Positions 11,576 to 22,149 of a stretch of 64,000 bases of DNA are shown here, piece after piece; positions within the stretch are counted from its first letter, which is position 1, and every line of letters begins with the position of its first letter. The stretch comes from Isoetes taiwanensis. Lineage: Eukaryota; Streptophyta; Lycopodiopsida; Isoetales; Isoetaceae. Below the pieces are notes generated by a model, which saw nothing but the letters and a program-made list of their open reading frames with translations, did not search any database and was not told where the DNA came from. A program made the translations under genes and the position numbers. The stretch lies in assembly GCA_021234155.1 (NCBI GenBank), contig JAJEKV010000004.1, positions 6,140,109 to 6,204,108 on the forward strand, in the 5' to 3' direction.

Positions 11576-12270
11576 TTGCTTAAAAAATCCAAGGTGAGTG
11601 TGGATCTCTTTACTTTATTAAAGATTGCACCTAGTTACAGGAAAAGGGTACTTCAACAAACCAATGGTGAGGTATTAAATGCTTGTGTGAATTTTACTGA
11701 TGCCACTGACCTTATTCTAGCACAGCATGAAGAAGACCCTGGAGCATTTACATGCTCAGCTGCTCTAGGAGGGTATACCTTTTCCAATGTGTTACTTGAT
11801 GGGGGTTCTCCCCTAAATATTATGCCATACCATATTATGAAGAAGTGTGGTTTTGAGGTGGATAAGAAAGCCTCTATGCTATTAAAATCTTTTTATAATG
11901 CTAAGATTTCTCCTGTTGTTGTGGTGACTAAAGTGCCCGCACATTACTGAAGGCATAACTATAGCTGCTAACTTTATTGTGGTGGCTTTTGAAGATATAG
12001 GAGATGAATCTGATATCTATGACTTACTGCTGGGAAGGAGATGGTTAGCCACTGTGGATGCCAGGCCAGTCTGGTCTCAAGGGAGATGTACCATCTCAAA
12101 TGGCTCTCAGACTGCTACAATTTATAACCAAGAGGGCTCCTATGACTCCAAGGAAGAGGTACATTTTATTAAAGAAATGTTAATTGAAGAACCCTTGGGA
12201 TCTTACAGGATAAAAAAGGCAAGATCAGTGAGTTATGAAATGGTTCCCCTCATTATGGAATGTGCACTCC
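11576..12270 (+). pseudogene. Element B aspartic protease region
   Basis: The frame 11576-11950 carries the retroelement aspartic protease motif LLDGGSPLNIMP (about 11790-11830). DGG stands where DTG or DSG is usual; the same DGGS is in C, D and E, so it is a family trait. The frame breaks near 11945 and resumes in 11979-12332 with DLLLGRRWL and a conserved segment before the RNase H. At least one frameshift separates the halves, so this copy cannot give one continuous protein. Confidence 0.82.
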
Positions 12271-12284
12271 CGAAAGCGCACAAG

Positions 12285-12690
12285 GACCATCGGGACTCTT
12301 ATGGTTTGATGGAGGTATTTCTAAAAAACTAAATATTGCATCATCTGCAGCTATTCTTAAAGATTCCTCTCATAAACTTTTAGCTAAAGTGGGAAGAATC
12401 TTCCCCCAAATCACATCTAATGTAGCAGAAAATAAAGCTTTGATTGCAGGTCTTCAGGAAGCCAAAGCTATGGATATTGCCAACATCCACATTTTTGGTG
12501 ACTCACAATTAATTTGCAGGCAAGTCTCAGGAGATTACCAAACAAAAAATGCAGATATGGAGCTCCTAAAAAAACAAGTAATGGGAGTACTTTCGAGTTT
12601 TGTCTCATGGGAGATTACTCACATACCAAGAGAAGAAAATGTGGAAGCTGATGCTCTATGTAGAGAAACTCTTATGTCACACCTGACTGA
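12285..12690 (+). CDS. Element B archaeal-type RNase H domain upstream of RT
   Basis: The N-terminal part of the 12260-13132 frame is a complete RNase HI-like domain: LWFDGGIS (first Asp), ENKALIAGL (Glu), IFGDSQLICRQ (Asp) and PREENVEADALC (final Asp). All four catalytic carboxylates are present. The pattern is that of archaeal/plant-type RNase H rather than of the gypsy native domain. It would degrade RNA in RNA:DNA hybrids during reverse transcription. It lies between protease and RT, an unusual location. The same arrangement is in C and E. Entry into this frame from the protease requires a frameshift near 12270-12300. Confidence 0.87.
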
Positions 12691-13900
12691 GGGAGCTATT
12701 CCAGAGGAAGACCTTGATGCTAATGAGGTGAAGGCTCTTTGTCCTATCCTAACCATCAATGCATCAGAGGAAAAAGATACTGAAGAGATTACTATCACAA
12801 AAAATGGTAAGACTAGAACCCTATTTGTTGGAGATCTGATTGAATATCAAGATAGGGAGGATATACAAATGTTCTTTGAAGAAAGGAAAGATGTATTTGC
12901 TTGGGATTATTCAGAGCTATCAGGTATCAAAACTGAGGTATGTCAATTTGAAATTAAGATTAAAGAAGGTTGTAAACCTGTTTTTCAAAAATTAAGAAGG
13001 ATTAATGCCTCACTCATGGGATTAATTAAAGATGAATTGGATAAGATGTTGGATGCAGGTGTTATTATTGAGATTATTAATCCAGAATGGGTATCTTGTA
13101 TTGTCCCTGTGGAGAAAAAAGTGGTGCCTTAAGGATTTGCATTGACTATCGAGATCTTAACAAGGCTACCATCAAAGATTGCTACCCTTTGCCCTTTTTA
13201 GAAGAGATCTTATATGCTGTGGCAGGTAAAGAGGTGTACTCATTTTTAGATGGATTTTCAGGATTCAATCAGATTAGTATTACAGAAAGAGACCAACCCA
13301 AGACCTCTTTTATTACTCCTTGGGGAACTTATGCAATGAAAAGAATGCCTTTTGGACTAATGAATGCACCTGCTACTTTCCAGAGAGCCATGGATGTTTT
13401 TTTTAGGCCTATGTCTCCTCAAGAATTCAGAGTTTATTTGGATGACCTTTGTTTAGGATCTCACCCTACTAATCATTTGGAATTGTTGGCAAAGATATGT
13501 TCTTTGTGTAGGGAATCTGGAGTCAACCTTAATCCAAAGAAGTGTATTTTTTTTGCATCCAAAGGGCAACTTTTGGGACACGAGGTATCCAACAATGGTA
13601 TACAGGTGGCACAAGAAAAAGTTGAAGCTCTCAAAAAACTGGTGCCCCCCAAAAATTTGAAGCAGGTCAAAAGTTTTATTGGCATGACTAGTTTTCTTAG
13701 GATGTATATTCCTAATTTTGCTCACATTATAAGCCCTATCTCTAAGCTGACAAGAATAGGCAGGATTTCCAAATCTGAGAGCAAGCATGTTCCTGTCACA
13801 TGGTCATCAGATTGCCAAGAGTCTTTTGAATTGCTTATAAAGTCCATTTGTGAAGCAACTCTCCTAAAAAAACCAGATTTGGCCAAGCCATTTGAGGTCT
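12691..13900 (+). pseudogene. Element B reverse transcriptase (frameshifted)
   Basis: The RT begins in the frame ending at 13132 (KLRRINASLMGLIKDELDKM; NPEWVSCIVPVEKK) and continues in 13087-14382 (RICIDYRDLNKATIKDCYP; SFLDGFSGFNQI; FGLMNAPATFQRAMD). The catalytic box is VYLDDLCLGS (13432-13461), then the thumb (LKQVKSFIGMTSFLRMYIPNF). A single-base slip in the A6 run near 13118 explains the frame change. YLDD replaces the more usual YIDD/YVDD; C and E have FLDD. Confidence 0.88.
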
Positions 13901-14250
13901 ACATTACTATTACTAAAAAGGCCATAGGCTTAGCTATTATGCAGGACAAGCACACCATAGCTTTTGCCAGCAAACAGTGGAGTTCAACTGAAGAAAAATA
14001 CACCAGAATGGAGAAAAGTGCTGCTGCTCTCATGTTTCTCATTGACAGACAAGGTCATTTATTATTGAAGAGTTCAGTTCAAGTTTATATGAAGCAAAAT
14101 CCAACAGGTTTGTTATTTGGTAAGGCTACCTCTAAACCAAAAATTCAAAGGTGGGCTTGCAAGTTACAAACCTTTGATATTTCTATAAAAGAGCTACATC
14201 AAGTGAAGAGTCCCAGTCTTTATTTACCTTATATTTTCTTTGACCATGAG
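13880..14250 (+). CDS. Element B native-position RNase H lacking catalytic residues
   Basis: Downstream of the RT thumb in the same frame, the segment aligns by position with the gypsy RNase H. The TDAS motif is replaced by YITITKKAIG, the EKELLA motif by MEKSAAALMF (catalytic Glu to Ser), the TDH motif by MKQNP, and the ADALSR motif by SPSLYLPY. Structural landmarks (AFASK.W, RW..KLQ.F, K.P..YLP) remain. C and E have the same losses, so they precede the split of the copies. The likely role is a non-catalytic connection between RT and integrase; this is inferred. Confidence 0.78.
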
Positions 14251-14327
14251 GATGTAGTAGAAGTTGTTGATTTTGTGGATGCTTTAGCTTATTTACAGTG
14301 CGATGATGATGAGCGGGGCCAACCGAA

Positions 14328-15273
14328 TTGGCAGCTACCTATAAAGAATTTTCTACAGCTCAAGGAGATGCCCTCGGATTGACCTCAAAAGAAAGGAGAT
14401 TTAAAGAAAAGTGCAGGCAGTTCAAAATGATTAATGATGTTTTATGTAAAGTCAACAGGGATGGACTATTATTGAGGTGTGTCAATGAAGAAGAATCTGC
14501 CTTGATCATTAGAGAAATGCATGAAGGAGTATGTGGAGGCCATTTTGCTGGAGATACTACTGCCAAGAAAATTCTCGTGTCGTTACTATTGGCCTACAAT
14601 ATTTAAAGATCAAGTTATATCGCTATTAAATCTTGCCACAAGTGCCAAATATTTGGCAAAAGGATCCTTCTCCCAAATGCACTAAACCCCATAATTTCTC
14701 CGTGACCTTTTCAAATTTGGGGATTAGATTATATTGGTCCTATTAACCCCTTCTCAGGGGGCAACATCAACACATTATTGTAGCTACAGATTATTTTACC
14801 AAATGGGCAGAGGCAATTCCTTTGAGACAAAGCTAATGCCCTTACAACAAAGAAAGTTCTTACATGAGTATATTTGTGCACGATTTGGTATTCCTCTACA
14901 ATTACATTCTGATAGAGGTACTCCTTTTGTGAATGAAGTTATTGCTAATTTATTGACCATTCTTAAAGTCAAACATACCAAGAGTTCCTCCTACTATCCC
15001 TGTGGTAATGGTCAAGGCTAGCTACTAATAAAGTTTTGAAGGGCATTTTGCGAAAAAAAAAAGGATGATAATCAAAAGGATTGGCATGTTAAACTAGTGG
15101 ATGCCCTATGGGCTTATAGAGTCACCATCAAAGCAGCAACCACTCACACCCCTTTTAACTTAGTTTATGGCATTGAAGCTGTGCTTCCAGTAGAGCTTGA
15201 GCTTCCATCTCTGAGGTTAGCTCATAAGTTGTGTTTGCCTTTTGAGTATGCCTTGCAGGAAAGACTGGATACC
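14328..15273 (+). pseudogene. Element B integrase, N-terminal and core parts
   Basis: The zinc-binding region has HEGVCGGHFAGDTTAKKIL (14518-14570). After a frameshift near 14575-14600, CHKCQ-type sequence appears only in fragments. The core continues in 14734-15021 with HSDRGTPF (catalytic Asp) and SSSYYPCGNGQG (near the catalytic Glu), interrupted by a TAG, then 15097-15279 (DALWAYRVTIKAATTHTPF, YGIEAVLPVELELPSLRLA). The frame is cut at 15273 by element C and continues at 26245. There are several frameshifts and at least one stop. Confidence 0.85.
15269..15273. repeat. Target site duplication of element C, left copy (ATACC)
   Basis: ATACC immediately precedes TGTTGATGG at 15274. The same five bases immediately follow the other LTR end (GGGCAACA) at 26245-26249. 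Five-base duplications are standard for gypsy integrase. Confidence 0.93.
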
Positions 15274-17615
15274 TGTTGATGGCAAACCTGGCTAAGCCAC
15301 CAACCTCAGGTCAAAGAAGCTCTAATTTTGGTCTAGGACCTCCAGATCACTTGAGGTGATCACTCTGTGCTGAGATATCTGTTCTTAAACTTCCAGAAAA
15401 CAAGATTTCACTAGTTTCCCAAAAGCCAAAAAAACTAGTCTTATTCTAACAGGCACTGAGATCAATGTACTCGACATTTTGGATCCAAACTAGCATAGCA
15501 TACCACAATAATATCTGAAGAAGGTGTTGTAGAAAGTCTATGCAAAGAGTCCTCACGGTTGGCGAGAAATAATGATTCTTGACTAAGTCAGAAATTGGTC
15601 AATGGACTGGACAGTGCACTAAATTTTGCCAAATGAAAATGGCACTAGATTTTTGATCCAACCAAATTCAAACAAAGGAATATGAGCCCCGCACAATAAG
15701 GGCATGCTATTTCCGTGGTCAAAAACTTCGACCAGAATTAAAGAAGCATGTCCGAGAGCACCGATTATCCATGAAAAATGAGGCAGACTTTAGAATATCA
15801 ATGGATTGATCTTTCTCCTCTCTATTTTTTTGCTTTTCCTTACCTAAATGATTGCACTAATGCAGCTGGAGCTTTGCATGCAAACCAATGCAGAAGTATG
15901 TTTGTTTTTTTTTTTATTTTACTAGAGTCAACTCAAATACAAATGCATCAAATGATATTTTCCAAGGTCAGATTTTCATTAAACTCGAATCAAAGTCATC
16001 ACATTCGATATCATGTTAATGATCAAGATGATCAGTCAACAAGACATCTCTAAAACACACAAATCATGAATTTTTTGGATACAAATCGATCATAATGTGC
16101 CTCGTGATAGATTTCTCAAGGCGGGAGGAACTCTCAAAGATCAATTCCGACTTCACACTTCAGGTGTACTTCGTCAGAAATCGGCGCAAAAGCCCACACT
16201 TTTCTCTCATCGAATGAATCCCCTTTTGAAAACTCTGTTTCCGGCGGATCTTGGCAAATTCGGGATCTTGGCCATGTTTTTGGTTGGTTTGGACATTTCT
16301 TTGGGTGCAACAGGACAGGAATGGTTAGCCAATGTAATGATTACTCAGTTCAATCGACAAAAAACAAGTTCTTGGCAAGTCACATTTTTAGGGTTCTGAG
16401 TTTTCTTGAGAGCAATTATCCCACGGCGTAAATCAAAAAAGAGGCTAAGGTATAAATAGAGAGCTATTTTCCTCTCTCTTGATTACGTGGTCTCCTCCCA
16501 CGCCAAGCTCGGCTCGTGTTTCGACTTGGCATGCCGTGGGGACGCCACTTGGCGGGGGGATGAGAGGGTAGATAGATGGGGGGTAGATGTAGGTAGGTTT
16601 TGCCATTTTTTTCAAATGAAGCACGTTTCCCAAGAAAGCCACTTAGAAGATCAATACACACTCTTTTTCAAAATTTTTTGTGCCACCGGCATGGCTTCAT
16701 GAGGGCTATCGGTGGTATTATCAAATCTTCAAATGCAATACTTTGTTTTTGTAGAAAAAATGAATGGGGTGAGTAGGCATTAGATATGGGATTTGGTGAG
16801 GTGGCAAGGAGGAAGAACAAGGCTAATAGGCACATTTGTCAATCATTTCAATCTTATGGTTGACCAACTTTTTGGGTTTGGTCAACATTTGCCTAGTCAT
16901 CATTTGATGATGCAAGTTGATGTGATGATGTGGAATGATGTAATGGTGTTAAGTGATGTCATGGTATGGAGTGATGTGGTGATGTGGACACTTGTTGCTT
17001 AGGTGGCAACTTGGTGAATGACCTATGGAGGTAGCAAATGATGAGTGGACCAATGTGGCTTTGTAAGTGATGAGATATGTATCTAGTCATCATGCCATGT
17101 CACTTGGAGGTGGTGACTAGGCAAACTCGTGTTTTAGCTTTTCCTTTCCCTTTTTTTGTATTTTGGCTAGCATAAAATGCTCCCCTTTTTTAGCCACATG
17201 GTGTGGAGTGTGTGATAATGGAATGACATGATGACAAAAGATGATGTAGAACTTGATGCTTAGGCAATCCTTTTGGTGTAACAACTTTGAAAATGTGCCT
17301 TAGGTAGTGGTAGGTCAACTATGGAACAAAAGGCTATGTGTGAGATGTATGGTGGTATGGGGTGATGGAATGTTGGAAATGTGGAGTGTGAGGTAGGGGA
17401 ATAGATATGACAACATGAAGGAGAAAAGATACCATTTTAATAGCTTGCCAACTTCATAGGGGTCTTCCAAACTTCCAGATGCTTAGATCCTCTCAATGTG
17501 TGACCTTGATTCCAGTTCAATGTCTTCACTTGGTTCTTCAACATAGTATCTTCTTTTTCCTGCAACATGAATAAGACTTGATGGCACTTTGCCATGTTGC
17601 CATAGCAGGGCAACA
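15274..17615 (-). repeat. Element C 3' LTR
   Basis: It starts TGTTGATGGC and ends GGGCAACA in window orientation, and is 2,342 bp long like its partner at 23903-26244. Read in element orientation it begins with the hairpin TGTTGCCCTGCTATGGCAACA. The stretch 16905-17000 is a GATG-rich imperfect repeat. Differences from the partner are concentrated between about 15660 and 16730 and mostly affect CAG/CTG sites. Outside that interval the two are nearly identical. Confidence 0.95.
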
Positions 17616-18577
17616 TCATGCTAAACAAGGAAAAGGAATGGCTGGTCCCCTCAGCCTTGTGAGCAAAATATGACAGAAGAATGGTGATGGTAGTGTAGGA
17701 AAATGGAAATTCTGAGAACATGGGCAGCAATGATGACAAAAAAGAGATGAAAAAAAGAAATTATGTTGGGGAAAGTCTGAACAGATGGACATAGTGATGT
17801 GAGTGATGTTTAAATGGATGTCTTCAGAAGGATGTTTATATGGAACTGGAACAGGGACTTGACTCTGAGAGTGATTTGACTCATGACCTGACTTGACTTG
17901 CTTGACTTCTTTTGAAAGATGTGTGGAGTAGGAACAGTGATTGGAGTTGGGAGTGTTTTCTGACTTTTTCTTAGACTTGAGCTACCTTTATGGGAGGCTG
18001 ATGGAAGGTAGCAGGCTGTGTTCTCTCTCTTGAAAAAAGATTTGGGAAGCAAGGGCTAGATGAGAATGGAACAAAGGCAGATGAACATGAATGGAATGTA
18101 TCAAGTGAACCTGCAGGTGTGGAAAAAATATGATGTTAGTGCCACATTCTCCCAGCTAATTGTGGTAATATTTAGCTGCTTGGGATCCTGCATCAGTGAA
18201 GAATTCTGGCTGATATGAATTGGAGGGCAACTGTTTGCTCAGGTGGAGATTACTCAGACTGATGGACCTGTTATGACAAGTTTTATATATGTTAGAAAAC
18301 AACTCCTCTTATGCTGTCATGATTGTGAACTCAACCTGCAACATCATAATACACACAAGATGTCAAAGTTAAACCTATTTTCTCTTTTTTCCTTTTTTCT
18401 CTTTTCTCTTTTTTTTTTTTTTGTCTTATGAAAGCAATTTCAAAACAACACTTAAAAGAGCACAAGCACTCAATAACACTAAAAGAGCACAAGCATCCAC
18501 ATTTTTAAGGAACATGCCTATTAACTTTAAAGCTAGTGTTTCTAATAACTCAAATGGCTAACTATCCACTAACTGCT
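17616..18577 (-). other. Element C 3' untranslated region
   Basis: About 960 bp lie between the end of pol and the 3' LTR. The bases next to the LTR (GACCAGCCATTCC read on the minus strand) resemble the corresponding place in element B (27324-27340). A long T/C run at 18377-18425 is present. No coding domain is recognisable in the small frames here, so a non-coding trailer is the simplest reading. Confidence 0.6.
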
Positions 18578-21500
18578 CTATTCAAACAAACTCATACAAA
18601 TATGTTGTTGCCAATACCTTTTCAGATGCAATATGTTTATAGGGTTTATGAGCTGCTGACCTGTTGTGATATCTTCTAGGAAGTAAGAATTTGTACCTGC
18701 TTGTCCACAGATTTTGTATGGCCCTTCCCATAAGCAGTCAAATTTACCTGCTGTGTTTTCCTTTGCCTTGTCCCATTTGAGAACCAGCTCTCCTTCTTTG
18801 AAACTTCCTTGCAATTTGTGAATGGCTTTGAATGCTGCTGCATCCTTTGCTTTCTTAAGCAACATGGTATTCTCTGCTTCAAACCTCTCTTCTTCTAGAT
18901 GGAGCAATCTATCAAACCTTTCCCTGTATGCTTCCTCTATCTGCATTTGAATCTTTAGAGCCAACCTTAATGAGGGTAACTCCAATTCCACTGGAACAAC
19001 AGCCTCAACACCATAGACAAGAGCAAAAGGTGTATGATTAGTAGCACTTTTAATTGTAGTTCTATATGCCCAAAGTGCATCATGTAATTTAAGGTGCCAA
19101 TCTTTTTTATGCACCTCTATTGTTTTCTTGAGAATAGCTTTTAGCACCTTGTTGGTAGATTCAGCCTGGCCATTGCCTTGAGGGTAGTATGCTGAGCTTT
19201 TCACATGCTTTACTTTCAAGGTCTTTAGCAGGTTGCTGATCACATCATTCATGAACTGAGTGCCTCTGTCAGAAACTATTTTCAGAGGGATGCCAAACCT
19301 AGTGCATATGTTTTCATGTAGGAACCTAGCAGTTGTTAGAGCATTTGCTTGTCTCAATGGGACAGCCTCTGCCCACTTGGTAAAGAAATCTGTTGCCACT
19401 AGTATGTATTCATGTTGAGAGGGAGAATTTGGATTTATAGGTCCTATGAAGTCTAGTCCCCAAGTTTGAATGGACTCGAGACGTGATGCCGGTCCAAGGC
19501 AAAGGTCAAGAATTCTTCTACCATGTATCTGGCATTTATGGCATCTCCTGATGGTTTCATAACAATCTTTAAACAAGCTAGGCCAATAGTATCCAGACCT
19601 GAGTATTTTCTTTGCAGTTGTGTCAGCTGCATAGTGGCCTCCACAAATTCCTTCATGACAAGCCTCCAGTATCAACTCAGCTTCTGACCTGTCAACACAC
19701 CTTAATAAAACACCAGATTGATCAATTTTACATAGCACATCTCCAATCATTCTGTATGTTTTTGCTCTTTCTTTGAATCTTCTCAACTGACTGCTTGTGA
19801 AGTTTTGTGGTACCTCTTCATGTTTGAGAAACTTGATGATTTCATCCTGCCAGTCTTCTTGCATCTTACTGGATAGCACAAGGTTAGTAGCAATTTCACA
19901 CACTTCATCAGTACTTAAACCATCAAAATCTTCAAACTCAAACACCTTATTGGTCAAATAATCACTAGGACTCTTGATTGTTTTGACAGTTCTAACTTTT
20001 AGATTGTAATCCTGTATCTTGCAGGCCCATCTACATAACTTAGCCTTGCTCTGAGTTTTCTGGAACAGCATGGGAATAGGATTTTGATGCATCATTACTT
20101 TTACCTCATTGTGCTGAACTATATGACCAAGCCTTTGTAGGAAAAACATTATTCCTGCTGCACTTTTTTCCATTCTTGGGTACCTGTTTTCAGCATCAGA
20201 CCAAATTTTGCTGGCAAAAGATATTATCCCATGTTTCTGCATGAGTGCTATGCCTACAGCTTTGCTAGTGACACTGATATATGCCTGGAATGGTTGAGCA
20301 AGGTCTGGTGGTTTAAGAATCTCTGATTGGCATATGGAGGTTATCAACAGGTCAAATGCAGCTTGACATTCATCTGTCCATTCTATTGCAATGAATTTGC
20401 TCTCATTCTTGTTATACTTGCCAACACGTGTCAGAGCTGCCAAAGGACTTATGATGTGTGAAAAGTTAGGCACATACATTCTCAAAAAACTTGTCAAGCC
20501 CATGAAACTTTTCACCTGCTTTAAGGTTTTAGGTGGAGCTAATTTCTTCAAGGCCTCCATCTTTCCTTCAGACACTTTGATCCCTTGAGTAGATACCTCA
20601 TGACCTAACAATTCACCTTTAGAACAGAGAAATACACACTTTTTTGGATTCAAGCACACTCCACCCTTCCTGCACAATTCCATTGTCATTGTCAGCAACT
20701 CCATATGCTTAGTCTGAGAAGATCCTAGGCATAAATCATCCAAGAAAACTCTAAAATTTGACATTGGCATGCTTTGGAATATTTTATCCATTGCTCTTTG
20801 AAAGGTAGCAGATGCATTCATCAAGCCAAAAAGCATTTTCATCATGGCAAAGGTACCCCAAGGGGTTATGAAAGAGGTCTTAGCTTGATCTGCCTCTTTT
20901 ATCTTGATTTGATTGAAACCTGAAAATCCATCCAAAAAGGAATATATTTCTTTCCCTGCAGTTGCATGTAACACTTCTTCTAGAAATGGTAATGGATAAC
21001 AATCTTTAATAGTGGCCTTGTTTAGATCCCTGTAATCTATACAGATCCTAATGCTCTTATTTTTCTTTTCTACTGGAACAATGCAAGACAACCAGTCAGG
21101 ATTTGTTATCTCTTTGATAACCTCAGCTTCCTTCATCTTCAATAATTCCTCTCTGATCAGGGTAAGCAGTGATGCATTTATTCTTCTGAGTTTTTGCATT
21201 ACAGGTTTAGCATCTTCTTTTATCTTTATTTCAAACTCACAGATATCAGTCCTCACTCCTACTAATTCTGTATAATCCCAGGCAAATACATCCTTCCAGC
21301 TCTCAAAGAAAATTTTTAAAGAGGCCTCATCTTTGCTATCAAATAGATCTCCAAGGAAAAGTGTTCTTACCTGCCCATTTTTGTTGATGGTTAACTCTTT
21401 TACCTCTTTTTCTTGCTGTGCATCTATCACCAGAATAGGATAAAGTTGTGTTGCATCTTCCTTGTTCAACTCATCTTCATTTATAGCTCCCTCAGCCAAA

Positions 21501-21718
21501 TAGTCAAGGAGCACGGTTCTGCAAAGTGCATCTGCTTCACAATTTTCCTCCCTAGGTATATGTTTGATCTCCCAAGCCTTGAACTTGCTTAGCAATTGCA
21601 GTACCCTTTCTTTGAGTTCTGACATGTCCTGGTTTTTTGTTTGATATTCTCCAGTTACCTGTCTGCATATCAGTTGAGAGTCACCAAAGATAGATATGTT
21701 AGTCAAACCTAAAGCCAA
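18578..21718 (-). CDS. pol: Element C Pol: RNase H C-half, RT, inactive RNase H, integrase
   Basis: This 1,046-residue frame is the longest in the window. Residues about 1-70 are the second half of the archaeal-type RNase H (IFGDSQLICRQ; PREENCEADALC). RT spans about 175-430, with KLRRINASLL, RICIDYRDLNKATIKD, LDGFSGFNQI and the catalytic VFLDDLCLGS near residue 324, where Phe replaces Tyr. The native-position RNase H (about 465-590) has lost its catalytic residues (YISVTSKAVG, MEKSAAGIMF, MMHQNP). Integrase has HEGICGGHYAADTT and CHKCQIHG (about 690-730). Its core has DFFTKWAEAVPL, SDRGTQF and YYPQGNGQAESTN (about 775-855). The C-terminal domain ends with INILHLKRYW. No chromodomain follows. 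The catalytic set looks intact; expression would need passage through the disruption upstream. Confidence 0.95.
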   Translation of the reverse strand: MALGLTNISIFGDSQLICRQVTGEYQTKNQDMSELKERVLQLLSKFKAWEIKHIPREENCEADALCRTVLLDYLAEGAINEDELNKEDATQLYPILVIDAQQEKEVKELTINKNGQVRTLFLGDLFDSKDEASLKIFFESWKDVFAWDYTELVGVRTDICEFEIKIKEDAKPVMQKLRRINASLLTLIREELLKMKEAEVIKEITNPDWLSCIVPVEKKNKSIRICIDYRDLNKATIKDCYPLPFLEEVLHATAGKEIYSFLDGFSGFNQIKIKEADQAKTSFITPWGTFAMMKMLFGLMNASATFQRAMDKIFQSMPMSNFRVFLDDLCLGSSQTKHMELLTMTMELCRKGGVCLNPKKCVFLCSKGELLGHEVSTQGIKVSEGKMEALKKLAPPKTLKQVKSFMGLTSFLRMYVPNFSHIISPLAALTRVGKYNKNESKFIAIEWTDECQAAFDLLITSICQSEILKPPDLAQPFQAYISVTSKAVGIALMQKHGIISFASKIWSDAENRYPRMEKSAAGIMFFLQRLGHIVQHNEVKVMMHQNPIPMLFQKTQSKAKLCRWACKIQDYNLKVRTVKTIKSPSDYLTNKVFEFEDFDGLSTDEVCEIATNLVLSSKMQEDWQDEIIKFLKHEEVPQNFTSSQLRRFKERAKTYRMIGDVLCKIDQSGVLLRCVDRSEAELILEACHEGICGGHYAADTTAKKILRSGYYWPSLFKDCYETIRRCHKCQIHGRRILDLCLGPASRLESIQTWGLDFIGPINPNSPSQHEYILVATDFFTKWAEAVPLRQANALTTARFLHENICTRFGIPLKIVSDRGTQFMNDVISNLLKTLKVKHVKSSAYYPQGNGQAESTNKVLKAILKKTIEVHKKDWHLKLHDALWAYRTTIKSATNHTPFALVYGVEAVVPVELELPSLRLALKIQMQIEEAYRERFDRLLHLEEERFEAENTMLLKKAKDAAAFKAIHKLQGSFKEGELVLKWDKAKENTAGKFDCLWEGPYKICGQAGTNSYFLEDITTGQQLINPINILHLKRYWQQHICMSLFE

Positions 21719-22149
21719 AGACTCTTCTAAACCAGCTACAAAAGCGCCTTATATTCAGCCATATTTGAAGTGATCCTTCATGCACTCTACCAACTTTGGA
21801 TAAAAGTTTATTGGCGAGTTTCGATGACAGCTTGAGAAGATGCTATATTCAATTTGATTGAAATTCCACCATCAAACCACAACACACCTTTATTGGGTTT
21901 TGCTTCCATGTCGTGGTCATCTAAACAGTGGGTATGATTTCTATTGGTTTGCGACCAAAAATGTGGCATTTTTAACACACCTGGCTCATCTTCAATCAAC
22001 ATGTCTTGTTCTATAAAGTTGTACAGATTAGCATCACCTGTTTTATTGTATAGAGTTACAGTTCTTGCTCCATTTGAAATAGTACACTGCCCTTTGGACC
22101 AGACAGGTCTAGCATCTACAGTAGACAACCATCTCCTTCCCAACAACAA
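21719..22149 (-). pseudogene. Element C protease tail and first half of archaeal-type RNase H
   Basis: The frame 21808-22149 continues from the protease (LLGRRWLSTVDARPVW) into the start of the archaeal-type RNase H (VLWFDGGISIKLNIASS, first catalytic Asp). It then ends at a stop near 21808. Between 21719 and 21835 the expected link (the EYKAL.AGLEE region with the catalytic Glu) is legible only in alternating frames, so at least two indels occur. This short stretch carries several CG-containing deviations of the kind seen between the LTR copies, so sequence error is a real alternative to mutation. Confidence 0.8.

Noticed and set aside
12935-15273. Element B as an endogenous pararetrovirus
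   Set aside because: Integrase, LTRs, primer sites and gag knuckles are present, and movement protein and coat motifs are absent. A Ty3/gypsy retrotransposon explains all of it.
16905-17000. GATG-rich repeat as a possible protein-coding or CRISPR-like array
   Set aside because: Imperfect, short-period and shared by both C LTRs. There is no spacer structure.
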